A DNA stretch of 29,770 nt from CAYVQU01 sp964453155. GTDB lineage: Bacteria; Chloroflexota; Anaerolineae; Anaerolineales; UBA11858. The translations under genes and the position numbers were made by a program. Of this stretch, positions 23,108-29,770 are shown one piece after another. Under the pieces are notes generated by a model that was not told the DNA's origin, did not search any database, and saw only the letters and a list, made by a program, of their open reading frames with translations. The DNA is taken from NCBI GenBank assembly GCA_964453155.1, contig CAYVQU010000055.1, forward strand, positions 1-29,770, in the 5' to 3' direction. Each line of letters begins with the position of its first letter. Positions within the stretch are counted from its first letter, which is position 1.

Positions 23108-23521
23108 ATGCAAATCGAAATTGATCTGACTTCAAAAGTCCCGATTTATGTCCAGATCATCGATCAGATCAAGCATATGATCGCTACCGGGGACTTGCGG
23201 CCGGATGATCAGTTACCCACCGTCCGCCAGCTAGCCACCGATTTGAGAGTAAATTTCAACACCATTGCGCGGGCTTACCGGATGCTGGACGATGAAGGTT
23301 TGATTTCCACCCAGCATGGCCGGGGCACCTTCATTCTGCCCCAAATTTCGGAAGAAAACGGCGAGTTACTGCGCCGTCAGGATTTAGATTGGCTGACCCG
23401 CCATTATTTGAACGATGTGGCCCAATTGGGTTACGCCCCCGAGAATGTCAGTCAGATTTTTGAGCAATACTTGCAAATGTGGGCCGAGACCGGTTCTCCG
23501 CCTGCCGAGCATGATGACTAG
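23108..23521 (+). CDS. GntR-family regulator, YtrA subfamily
   Basis: 137 aa. An N-terminal winged helix (about residues 10-76) carries the GntR signature 'LPTVRQLATDLRVNFNTIARAYRMLDDEGLISTQHGRGTFI'. A short C-terminal helical tail of about 50 residues, rather than a ligand-binding domain, places it in the YtrA group. These usually repress a membrane-protein or ABC-transporter operon downstream, often responding to envelope-active compounds. AAAGGAGG stands 4 nt before the ATG at 23108. In-frame sequence upstream (to 23045) lies in the promoter and is rejected. The SPFH gene begins 9 nt after its stop. Confidence 0.92.
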   Translation: MQIEIDLTSKVPIYVQIIDQIKHMIATGDLRPDDQLPTVRQLATDLRVNFNTIARAYRMLDDEGLISTQHGRGTFILPQISEENGELLRRQDLDWLTRHYLNDVAQLGYAPENVSQIFEQYLQMWAETGSPPAEHDD

Positions 23522-23530
23522 GAGAATGAT

Positions 23531-24478
23531 ATGAACACTCGCTATAAATCACAAAAGCAACTGCGCGCTCAGTCGCAGTCTAATGCCCACATCAGTGGGG
23601 TGGCCGGGACCTTATTTGGCTTCTTCCTGATCTTGGCAACATTGGGAGCCCCACTGCTGGATTATTGGGGTGTCGCCGGAGCTTGGATTGGGGTCTATGT
23701 TACCGTAACAACTTTGATAGGCATCTATATCTTGTTCGCCCTGAAAGTTGCCAATCAATGGGAAAAAGCCGTCGTCCTGCGCCTTGGGAAAATCCAGGGG
23801 TTGCGGGGTCCGGGTTTGTTTTGGATTATCCCCATTGTGGATACCATCCCGGAATGGATCGATCACCGCGTGATGGTCACGCCTTTCAGTGCCGAGAAAA
23901 CCCTGACGAAGGACACTGTCCCGGTTGATGTCGATGCCGTCCTTTTCTGGTTGGTTTGGGATGCCGAAAAGGCGGCTCTCGAAGTTGAGAGCTATCAGAC
24001 CGCCATCGCCTGGGCCGCGCAAACCGCTTTGCGGGAAGTCATCGGGCAGATGGATTTGGCCGATATCCTGGTGGGGCGGGCTAAGATGGATGAAGACCTG
24101 CAGAAGATCATTGACGAGCGCACGACCCCGTGGGGGATCACCGTTTCCTCGGTGGAAATCCGCGATATCGTCATCCCGCAAGAACTTGAAGACGCGATGT
24201 CCCGCCAGGCTCAGGCCGAACGCGAACGCCAGGCCCGCGTCATCTTGGGCGAATCCGAGAAACAAATTGCCGACTCGTTCGCTGATGCTTCGAAGGCTTA
24301 TGCCGATAACCCGACTGCCTTACACCTACGCGCCATGAATATGCTCTTCGAAGGTCTGAAGGAAAAAGGCGCCATGGTCATCGTCCCCAGCAGCGCCGTT
24401 GACACGATGAACCTCGGGGGCCTGAGCGGGATGGTTTCACTGGCCCAGAATGCGCAAAGTTCGCAGGAAACTGAATAA
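23531..24478 (+). CDS. SPFH/Band 7 membrane protein, slipin-like
   Basis: 315 aa. Two N-terminal membrane segments (about 24-44 and 49-71) precede an SPFH domain (about 75-235). The hallmarks are 'EKAVVLRLGKIQGLRGPGLFWIIPIVDTI' and 'VSSVEIRDIVIPQELEDAMSRQAQAERERQARVILGESEKQ'. An Ala/Glu-rich coiled-coil region and a C-terminal tail follow. Slipins oligomerise in membrane microdomains and usually partner an NfeD-type protein or membrane protease; none is adjacent here. Co-transcription with the GntR regulator suggests an inducible membrane-stress role. Confidence 0.92.
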   Translation: MNTRYKSQKQLRAQSQSNAHISGVAGTLFGFFLILATLGAPLLDYWGVAGAWIGVYVTVTTLIGIYILFALKVANQWEKAVVLRLGKIQGLRGPGLFWIIPIVDTIPEWIDHRVMVTPFSAEKTLTKDTVPVDVDAVLFWLVWDAEKAALEVESYQTAIAWAAQTALREVIGQMDLADILVGRAKMDEDLQKIIDERTTPWGITVSSVEIRDIVIPQELEDAMSRQAQAERERQARVILGESEKQIADSFADASKAYADNPTALHLRAMNMLFEGLKEKGAMVIVPSSAVDTMNLGGLSGMVSLAQNAQSSQETE

Positions 24479-24483
24479 CGGGT

Positions 24484-24575
24484 TGGACCGTTTGTTGGTT
24501 GGATGGTTGGTTTTGATCCCTCCATCCATCAGCAAACTAACCAACTATCAAACGATCAACCAATCAACAATTCTC
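24484..24575. repeat. TTGGTTGG/CCAACCAA-rich intergenic hairpin
   Basis: ttgttggttggatggttggt on one side and ccatccat, ctaaccaac and caaccaatcaacaa on the other can form a long imperfect hairpin between the SPFH and PH-domain genes. There is no T-tract and no coding sense. It may be a repeat or an mRNA structure within the operon. Confidence 0.45.
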
Positions 24576-24586
24576 TGGAGAATCTC

Positions 24587-25183
24587 ATGAACACCAACAT
24601 CTTTGTACCCGACCAGAAATACTTGACGAAAAACCGCATTATCTTCTCGAGCATCGCCCTAGGCATAACTGGATTTGCGATTTTTCTGACGACAATCATT
24701 ACACTTGAAGAAGGTCGTGGTGGCCTGGTCGCGTTTCCCATCCTGATGGGGTTCAACCTGGTATGGTACGCCATCGCAATGGGTTTATCTGGCCCGTATT
24801 ACCGCAGCCTGAAATACGAAGTCCAGGATGACGAAGTAATTGTCAACGCCGGGATTGTGACCAAATCGGTCAAGCATGTGCCGTACCGCACGGTGACGAA
24901 CCTGACTGTCAAACGTGACATCATCGACCGGATGTTGGGGATTGGTACCCTGAATATCCAAACCGCGGGGATGAGTGGCACTACTGGGGCCGAAGAAAGC
25001 CTAGTGGGTTTACCGAATGTGCAAGCAGTCTATGAGCAAGTTGTGACCGAATTGCGCCGCTTCCGAGGCGGGATGTCCCCGACCATGGCGGACGAAGACG
25101 CAGCTGAACCCGTCGATTCGGCTCAAGCTTTGAATGCAATCTTGGCCGAACTCAAGGCCATTCGCTCCCAAATGGAGAAATAA
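24587..25183 (+). CDS. PH-domain (bPH2/YdbS-like) membrane protein
   Basis: 198 aa from the ATG at 24587. Two membrane helices (about 25-45 and 51-70) are followed by a bacterial pleckstrin-homology-like domain (about 78-165). The motif 'YEVQDDEVIVNAGIVTKSVKHVPYRTVTNLTVKRDIIDRMLGIGTLNIQTAG' is characteristic of YdbS/YdbT-type proteins. A short helical tail ends the protein. B. subtilis relatives have been linked to peptide and envelope stress. GGAG stands 9 nt before this ATG; in-frame sequence reaching back to 24503 lies in the hairpin spacer and is not used. It belongs to the GntR-SPFH cluster. Confidence 0.88.
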   Translation: MNTNIFVPDQKYLTKNRIIFSSIALGITGFAIFLTTIITLEEGRGGLVAFPILMGFNLVWYAIAMGLSGPYYRSLKYEVQDDEVIVNAGIVTKSVKHVPYRTVTNLTVKRDIIDRMLGIGTLNIQTAGMSGTTGAEESLVGLPNVQAVYEQVVTELRRFRGGMSPTMADEDAAEPVDSAQALNAILAELKAIRSQMEK

Positions 25184-25185
25184 CC

Positions 25186-25602
25186 ATGAACCCCGGAGTC
25201 CATGCCGCTATTCACGCTGGTGTCGAAGCCGAACGTCAAAATACAGAAGAGGAAGAAAACATGACCAACTATACTAGCGACGATCTCAATAACGAATGGG
25301 AATTTAAAATTGTACGCTCTACTTTTGGAGCTTTCCGAAAACCCCATGTCCTCCAGGCCTTGATCGAAGAAGAAGCCCAAGCGGGCTGGGAAATGGTCGA
25401 GAAATTCGATGAGAACCGGGTGCGCTTCAAACGCCCGGCCAATGCCCGCAAGCGAGACGGCATGCTGCCCGATTACGTTGATCCTTATCGGACCCAGTAT
25501 GGTGGCATTGCCAAAAGCCAGGGGATGCTAGTAGCGATGGGCGTAGGGATCGCAGTCTTCCTGGCTGGATTACTCGTTTTCTTGTTCATGGCTGCTGCTT
25601 AG
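25186..25602 (+). CDS. DUF4177-like small membrane-anchored protein
   Basis: 138 aa. The central part (about 37-84, 'EWEFKIVRSTFGAF...AGWEMVEKFDENRVRFKR') has the W-E/Y-F...GWE(M/V) pattern of DUF4177-type domains. One membrane helix (about residues 112-136) closes the C-terminus. The ATG at 25186 lies 2 nt after the upstream stop and has GGAG nearby. A second ATG at 25261 has AGAGGA 7 nt upstream and would give a 113-residue form that retains the domain. The function is unknown. It is the fourth gene of the cluster and shares its domain type with the next gene. Confidence 0.75.
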   Translation: MNPGVHAAIHAGVEAERQNTEEEENMTNYTSDDLNNEWEFKIVRSTFGAFRKPHVLQALIEEEAQAGWEMVEKFDENRVRFKRPANARKRDGMLPDYVDPYRTQYGGIAKSQGMLVAMGVGIAVFLAGLLVFLFMAAA

Positions 25603-25610
25603 GTGCTGTG

Positions 25611-25835
25611 ATGGCAGCCTCACAATGGGAATATTTCGTCGAAGAGTTTGGCTCTTTTTGGATTGCGCCCAAACCACAGGCAATCGAAGAACGGCTCAAC
25701 AGTTTGGGACTCGATGGCTGGGAAGTGATCAGTGTCAACCATCGCTATGGTAGCAATAGAGTTTGGATTACGGCCAAACGCCCGTTATCGACTACCACTC
25801 GCCGCCAACGGAGTTTACCGACCGATAATTGGTAG
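25611..25835 (+). CDS. Small DUF4177-like protein
   Basis: 74 aa, single soluble domain. 'QWEYFVEEFGSFW' and 'LNSLGLDGWEVISVNHRYGSNRVWITAKRP' match the DUF4177-like pattern of the preceding gene, here without a membrane anchor. It begins 8 nt after that gene's stop. The ATG at 25611 follows AGGTG; a GTG directly upstream is an alternative start. The arginine-rich tail may be unstructured. Function unknown. Last gene of the cluster. Confidence 0.75.
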   Translation: MAASQWEYFVEEFGSFWIAPKPQAIEERLNSLGLDGWEVISVNHRYGSNRVWITAKRPLSTTTRRQRSLPTDNW

Positions 25836-25847
25836 TTGCGCCCCTGT

Positions 25848-25932
25848 ATCCTGAGTAGGTCCCCAGGACTGAATCGAAGGGGACGGATCTCCCCCAAAAT
25901 CCACCCTTCGATACGCCTCCGCTACTCAGGAT
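25848..25932. repeat. Inverted-repeat copy of the CTGAGTAG/TATCGAAGGG family
   Basis: Ends ATCCTGAGTAG (25848-25858) and CTACTCAGGAT (25922-25932) are perfect inverse copies. Inside, atcgaagggg pairs with cccttcgat. It is the most symmetric copy of the family and follows the GntR-SPFH cluster, where it may end transcription. Confidence 0.65.
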
Positions 25933-26012
25933 GAATTTTTTAGCACAATCTACCAAATAAACCGGTAAGCAATACTGACTCCAGATTCACCGCTCTGCTG
26001 CTTCGGCAATAT

Positions 26013-26076
26013 TCGTCGCTGAAAGACTGTGGTATGTTTAACAGCGACGATTTGAGCGGCCTTTTTTGTGCGATTT
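26013..26076 (+). terminator. Possible terminator-like hairpin
   Basis: TCGTCGCTG (26013-26021) and CAGCGACGA (26042-26050) pair perfectly around a 20-nt loop. T-rich tracts lie further downstream (cctttttt near 26059-26066). The distance to the T-run is long, so termination is uncertain. Confidence 0.4.
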
Positions 26077-26113
26077 TTTCGTCAAATTCGCATAATTACT
26101 CTAGGAAAATTAT

Positions 26114-26129
26114 CGTTTCACGTGAAACG
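26114..26129. other. parS: parS-like ParB-binding site 1
   Basis: CGTTTCACGTGAAACG is a perfect 16-bp palindrome with the invariant core GTTTCACGTGAAAC. It matches 14 of 16 bases of the bacterial consensus TGTTTCACGTGAAACA. Confidence 0.85.
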
Positions 26130-26151
26130 TAGAATCAGCGAAAACAGCATA

Positions 26152-26167
26152 TGTTTCACGTGAAACC
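26152..26167. other. parS: parS-like ParB-binding site 2
   Basis: TGTTTCACGTGAAACC matches 15 of 16 consensus parS bases and starts 38 bp after site 1. Two such sites so close together, in a non-coding gap, are very unlikely by chance. They mark a likely chromosome-partition centromere, which usually lies near the replication origin. Confidence 0.87.
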
Positions 26168-26196
26168 AGCATAATATTGCAATTAAGTGTTAAAAA

Positions 26197-27057
26197 ATGG
26201 ATATCATAGCTCGGATTCTAAACTTTTCGCTGATGATCGGCCTGCCCTTGGTTTTGGCGGTCTATCTATCCCACAAACTAAAAACTGAATGGAAACTCTT
26301 CGGGATTGGGTGTGTGACCTTTGTCCTTTCACAGGTTTTTCACATCCCATTCAATCAGTGGATTCTCAATCCGTTGGTAGAGTCTCTGGGACTAAGCATT
26401 TCGCAATCTGGAATTCAACTCGCGATTGTGGGGGTAATCTATGGCTTGTCAGCCGGATTGTTTGAAGAGATCACCCGTTATCTGGGATACCGATTTTGGA
26501 TCCGGGAAAACCGAGATTGGAAATCGGCCTTGATGTACGGAGCGGGGCACGGGGGCATCGAGGCGATTATCCTGGGCGGCTTGGTGCTGGCCGCTTTCAT
26601 TCAGATTATGGCGTTGCGGGGGCAAGACTTGGCCACGGTGGTTCCGGCCGACCAACTCGAATTGGCCCGTGCTCAGATCGAAGCCTACTGGGCCGCACCC
26701 TGGCCGATGGCGCTGCTTGGGGCAGTAGAACGGGTGATTGCCATCACTTTCCATATCAGCGCGACGGTTTTGGTGCTAGAATCATTCCGGCGGAAAAATT
26801 TCGTCTGGGTGGTGTATGCCATCCTGTGGCACATGGCTCTGGATGCTGTCGCCGTGTTTGCGGCTCAAACCTGGAACCCGTATGTCACCGAAGGGCTTTT
26901 GGGTGTATTCGCTCTGGCTAGTTTGGGCATTATCTTTGGGCTGCGAGCGGCGGATGAACCTGTCGGCCAGCAACTCGAATTAAGGGCGCCGGACATCCCC
27001 GAAATCCAGCCCGTTGACCCTTCAGATGATCATCTTGAGGACAGTCGTTATGTCTAA
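26197..27057 (+). CDS. YhfC-family glutamic-type intramembrane protease
   Basis: 286 aa, about seven membrane helices. The active-site type motif FEEITRYLGYR (E90, E91, R94) and the second motif 'GAGHGGIEAIILGG' (H118, E122) match the YhfC branch of the CPBP/ABI superfamily, thought to cleave within membranes. The short acidic C-terminus is probably cytoplasmic. No clear ribosome site lies before the ATG, where A-rich sequence takes its place. The parS pair ends about 30 bp upstream, so ParB binding could influence this promoter. Its stop overlaps the next start by 8 nt, showing tight coupling to the ABC transporter genes. Confidence 0.87.
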   Translation: MDIIARILNFSLMIGLPLVLAVYLSHKLKTEWKLFGIGCVTFVLSQVFHIPFNQWILNPLVESLGLSISQSGIQLAIVGVIYGLSAGLFEEITRYLGYRFWIRENRDWKSALMYGAGHGGIEAIILGGLVLAAFIQIMALRGQDLATVVPADQLELARAQIEAYWAAPWPMALLGAVERVIAITFHISATVLVLESFRRKNFVWVVYAILWHMALDAVAVFAAQTWNPYVTEGLLGVFALASLGIIFGLRAADEPVGQQLELRAPDIPEIQPVDPSDDHLEDSRYV

Positions 27058-27988
27058 TCCGAATCATACAGCAATAAAACTCCAATCCCTGACCAAATCT
27101 TTCAAGACCGTCTTGGCAGTGGATCGGCTCTCTTTGGAAATCGAAACCGGTGAAATCTTTGGTTTGTTAGGCCCGAATGGGGCTGGAAAAACGACCACCA
27201 TCCGGATGCTCAGCGCTTTGATCGGCCCAACTAGTGGGACGGCCTGGGTCGTTGGCTACGAGATCGGCAAACAGGACAACGACATCCGCTGCAACGTGGG
27301 GATTCTGACCGAAGCGCCGGGCCTGTACGATCAACTCAGCGCTGAACGCAACCTGGGTTTCTATGGCGAGATGTACGAAGTTACCGATATTCCCGGGCAG
27401 GTTGAGCAGTACCTGCGGATGTTGGGGTTATGGGAACGCCGCCATGAACCGGTTGCTACTTTTTCTAAAGGGATGCGGCAGAAATTGGCCATTGCCCGGG
27501 CTTTGCTCCATGAACCCAAGGTGCTCTTCCTGGATGAACCGACCAGCGGTTTGGACCCCGAAGCGGCCCGCATCGTCCGGCAGTTTATTGCCGATTTGCG
27601 GGAAGAGGGCCGTACGATCGTGATGTGTACCCACAACCTCGACGAGGCCGACCGGCTCTGTGATCGGATTGCGGTCTTCAAAAGTAATTTATTGGCCCTC
27701 GATACGCCCACGGCCCTGCGCCGCAAACTCTTTGGCCGGTCAGTCGTTTTCCATTTACGGACCGCTGCTCCGGAGCACGCCGCGGCTTTAGAAAGTTTCG
27801 ATTACGTCCAATCGGTCAAAACCGTGGATAATAAAATTGTTGCCAGTCTAGACGATCCCGAAACTCACAACCCCGAACTCATCCGGGCCTTGGTCTCCGC
27901 CAGGGCCGACATCCAATTCGTCGGAGAACTCCGCCAACGGTTGGAAGATGTATACTTGCAGTTAGTCTCAGAGGCTAAAGGGTCGTAA
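27050..27988 (+). CDS. ABC transporter ATP-binding protein (ABC-2 exporter type)
   Basis: 312 aa. Walker A GPNGAGKTT (about residues 44-52), signature FSKGMRQKLAIARAL, Walker B VLFLDEPTSGLDP and switch histidine in CTHNLDEADRL are all intact. The C-terminal extension of about 90 residues is usual for drug, lantibiotic or sodium exporters of this class. It powers the permease encoded next. The ATG at 27050 overlaps the upstream stop, with GAGGA about 10 nt before; in-frame sequence from 27014 is internal to the protease gene. Substrate unknown. Confidence 0.94.
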   Translation: MSNPNHTAIKLQSLTKSFKTVLAVDRLSLEIETGEIFGLLGPNGAGKTTTIRMLSALIGPTSGTAWVVGYEIGKQDNDIRCNVGILTEAPGLYDQLSAERNLGFYGEMYEVTDIPGQVEQYLRMLGLWERRHEPVATFSKGMRQKLAIARALLHEPKVLFLDEPTSGLDPEAARIVRQFIADLREEGRTIVMCTHNLDEADRLCDRIAVFKSNLLALDTPTALRRKLFGRSVVFHLRTAAPEHAAALESFDYVQSVKTVDNKIVASLDDPETHNPELIRALVSARADIQFVGELRQRLEDVYLQLVSEAKGS

Positions 27989-28077
27989 TCGTCTTTTTGG
28001 TCAAAATTGTCTTCAGTTTACGACCAGTTAGACTAATTAGCCTTTCAGGCCAATCAGACCTTTACCGAAGGTAAACC

Positions 28078-28872
28078 ATGAATAAAATTTGGACTTTGAT
28101 GCGTAAGGAATGGGCCGAGGTGTTTAAAAATCGGTTTGTTCTGTTTACGGTGGCGTTTTTGCCCCTCCTGTTTACGGCCCTCCCGTTGATTATTTTGTAC
28201 TCGCTGGGCAACGCGACTGATTTTGGCGACGCGGCTATGACATCAGATATGCCGCCCCAATTCGCTCAGTTATGCAGCAACATGGACGGCAACGAGTGTA
28301 TGCAATACTTCATTGTGACCCAATTCATGCTGCTGTTTATGATGGTCCCGATGATCGTGCCGATCACGTTTGCCTCGTACAGTATTGTCGGCGAGAAGTC
28401 GACTCGCACGCTGGAACCCCTGCTTGCCACGCCGATCTCAACCTTTGAGTTGTTGATTGGCAAAGCCCTGGCTGCAACCATTCCGGCCGTTATTGCCACT
28501 TGGGCGAGTTTTCTGCTTTATGCTATCGGCACGCTGATTATGGCAGTCAGCCCGGCGGTAACAGCCAAACTCTTCAATGGTTTGTGGCTAACTGCCATTT
28601 TCGTCGTCGGGCCGCTGCTTGCCATCGCAGGGGTCAGCATCGCGGTAATGATATCTTCCCGGGTCAGCGATCCGCGCGTGGCCGAACAAATCTCGGCCGT
28701 TTTCGTGCTGCCCCTCGTCGGTCTATTCATTGGCCAATCCACCGGCCTAATCTTCATCAACGAGCAGATCATCCTATGGATGGCGATCGGCCTGTTGATT
28801 TTGGACGTGGCCCTCTTTGCTTTTGCGATTCAACTCTTTCAGCGGGAGACCATTTTGACGCGCTGGAAATGA
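28078..28872 (+). CDS. ABC-2 type transporter permease
   Basis: 264 aa with six predicted membrane helices. The N-terminal amphipathic 'IWTLMRKEWAEVFKNRFVLFT' precedes helix 1, a large extracytoplasmic loop (about residues 42-78, containing two cysteines) follows, and the loop 'IVGEKSTRTLEPLLATPISTFELLIGKALAA' is the ABC-2 permease signature. It forms the channel for the ATPase encoded upstream, after an 89-nt gap without a gene. AAGG lies before the ATG. The stop codon overlaps a possible small ORF through ATGA. Confidence 0.92.
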   Translation: MNKIWTLMRKEWAEVFKNRFVLFTVAFLPLLFTALPLIILYSLGNATDFGDAAMTSDMPPQFAQLCSNMDGNECMQYFIVTQFMLLFMMVPMIVPITFASYSIVGEKSTRTLEPLLATPISTFELLIGKALAATIPAVIATWASFLLYAIGTLIMAVSPAVTAKLFNGLWLTAIFVVGPLLAIAGVSIAVMISSRVSDPRVAEQISAVFVLPLVGLFIGQSTGLIFINEQIILWMAIGLLILDVALFAFAIQLFQRETILTRWK

Positions 28873-28949
28873 AAATAGATGACAAGGTATTCGGTAACGG
28901 GATGCTTGGGGACCTGGTTGCCTCGTTTCTGGTCACCCAATTAGCTTAA
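28869..28949 (+). CDS. Possible 26-residue peptide coupled to ABC permease
   Basis: The permease stop TGA is part of ATGA. The ATG opens a 26-codon frame ending at 28949 that encodes MKIDDKVFGNGM followed by a hydrophobic, amphipathic half (LGDLVASFLVTQLA). The ATGA overlap is a classic coupling arrangement, but no independent ribosome site is clear and such a short frame can occur by chance. It could also be the remnant of a longer gene. Confidence 0.3.
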   Translation: MKIDDKVFGNGMLGDLVASFLVTQLA

Positions 28950-28962
28950 TAAAATAAATATT

Positions 28963-29715
28963 ATGATAAAAATAAAAAGTATTACTTTTGTGCTCATGCT
29001 GATGCTGGTTTTTGTGCTGGTCATACCGGTAACTGCTCAAAATGAAATCGAAACCCTGGTATTGGGATTCAATCGTGATTGGGGGTATGGTGGATTCGGA
29101 GGTGAGATTCAGGGGCGCTTCAGTTTGCGCGTCAAGTCGCCCGAAGACATTGTTCGGGTGGAATACTATCTTGATGGCGAATTGGTCTACGAAGGGACCG
29201 AGTTTCCGTTCAAGTGGCAGTTTAACACGGCCGAGTTTTCCGAGGGGCGGCATACCTTCTCCGCGATTGGTTACAAAGCTGATGGGAAAGAAGTGCGGGC
29301 CGATTCATTCGATCGGATTTTTCTTACCGCTGAACGGGCCTGGAGTGAAACCGGGAATTTTGTTGTACCGGTATTGGTGATCGTGGGCATTGCAACGGTA
29401 TTGGGCGTACTGGTGCCGATGCTGTTCAATCGCCAAAAGCCCCATGTTCCTGGTGTTTACGGGATGGCGGGGGGTGCGATTTGTCCCCGGTGTACTTTCC
29501 CGTATACGCGCCATATGTTTGCCCCCAATATGTTGGTTGAAAAGTTGGAACGCTGCCCCCATTGCGGAAAATGGGCCATTGTCCCCCAGGCCAGTGCCAC
29601 CGCTCTGCAGGAGGCGGAAGCGCGCTTAGCTACCGAAGGCGAAGATCAGATTGAACCGATCTCCGAAGATGAAAAACTGCGGCGGATGATTGATGATTCG
29701 CGTTTTGATGGCTGA
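28963..29715 (+). CDS. Exported Ig-like membrane protein with C-terminal zinc ribbon
   Basis: 250 aa. A cleavable signal peptide (about residues 1-25, ending VTAQ) precedes an extracytoplasmic Ig-like beta domain (about 30-125; 'RVEYYLDGELVYEGTEFPFKWQFNTAEFSEGRHTFSAIGYKADG'). One membrane helix (about 133-153) leads to a cytoplasmic tail with a zinc ribbon of two CxxC pairs (CPRC, about 168-171, and CPHC, about 192-195) and an acidic end. The domain order suggests a surface sensor or scaffold. I know no function. It follows the ABC operon and ends at a strong terminator. Confidence 0.8.
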   Translation: MIKIKSITFVLMLMLVFVLVIPVTAQNEIETLVLGFNRDWGYGGFGGEIQGRFSLRVKSPEDIVRVEYYLDGELVYEGTEFPFKWQFNTAEFSEGRHTFSAIGYKADGKEVRADSFDRIFLTAERAWSETGNFVVPVLVIVGIATVLGVLVPMLFNRQKPHVPGVYGMAGGAICPRCTFPYTRHMFAPNMLVEKLERCPHCGKWAIVPQASATALQEAEARLATEGEDQIEPISEDEKLRRMIDDSRFDG

Positions 29716-29719
29716 TAGT

Positions 29720-29758
29720 AAAAAAGAAGCCCCGGTCGCTCACCGGGGCTTCTTTTTT
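29720..29758 (+). terminator. Strong intrinsic terminator
   Basis: A 17-bp perfect stem (AAAAAAGAAGCCCCGGT with its inverse) and a 5-nt loop, with the T-tract built into the 3' arm. It follows the zinc-ribbon membrane protein gene. Confidence 0.9.
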
Positions 29759-29770
29759 TAGCCTTCCAGC

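Overview
This window of about 29.8 kb is bacterial chromosome with roughly 50-55% GC, densely coding on both strands. Most genes have a clear Shine-Dalgarno, and intrinsic terminators are frequent. The gene families, the short intergenic inverted-repeat elements and the domain style (WD40 lipoprotein, SPFH/PH membrane proteins, a membrane protein with zinc ribbon) suggest a member of the Chloroflexota, probably Anaerolineae-like. That assignment is inference: there is no rRNA or ribosomal-protein marker here.

Region 1 (1-8.2 kb) is a mix of housekeeping and accessory genes. It holds a membrane-anchored tyrosine phosphatase, an NAD(P)-dependent short-chain reductase, methionine sulfoxide reductase MsrB, a MATE exporter, a pentapeptide-repeat membrane protein preceded by a possible small RNA or attenuator, a Bcr/CflA-type MFS exporter, a DUF4386 protein, and a small XRE regulator coupled to a membrane protein. 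A palindrome lies across the promoter of that last pair.

Region 2 (8.5-16.7 kb) is a carbohydrate and sugar-acid block. It has a GH65 phosphorylase, a KDPG-type aldolase, a PfkB 2-keto-3-deoxygluconate-type kinase, an enolase-superfamily protein resembling galactarolactone cycloisomerase, a five-bladed-propeller glycosidase-like protein, and a clear D-galactonate dehydratase (DgoD). Dehydratase, kinase and aldolase together make a DeLey-Doudoroff-type route to pyruvate and glyceraldehyde-3-phosphate. The gaps between these genes carry several short inverted-repeat elements, one of them nested inside another.

Region 3 (16.7-22.9 kb) has a tRNA-Leu(CAA) with its promoter and a shared terminator. 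Next is a chelatase I/D gene split by a frame change at an A10 tract that looks like a programmed -1 frameshift site. It is followed by an S10 serine carboxypeptidase, a 5'-truncated alpha/beta hydrolase remnant, a WD40 lipoprotein and a second exported protein.

Region 4 (23.0-25.8 kb) is a compact same-strand cluster: GntR/YtrA-type regulator, SPFH/slipin, PH-domain membrane protein, and two small proteins sharing a DUF4177-like fold. An array of TACAAT repeats precedes it.

Region 5 (25.8-29.77 kb) begins with an intergenic stretch holding two parS-like palindromes (core GTTTCACGTGAAAC) 38 bp apart, the signature of ParB-binding centromere sites. They sit directly upstream of an operon for a YhfC-type intramembrane protease, an ABC ATPase, an ABC-2 permease and a possible 26-residue coupled peptide. 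A membrane protein with zinc ribbon and a strong terminator close the window.

The most noteworthy signals are the chelatase frameshift site and the tandem parS sites. After those come the XRE operator, the regulator/SPFH/PH/DUF4177 cluster, the candidate RNA at 4.35-4.49 kb, and the nested repeat at 11.5-11.8 kb.
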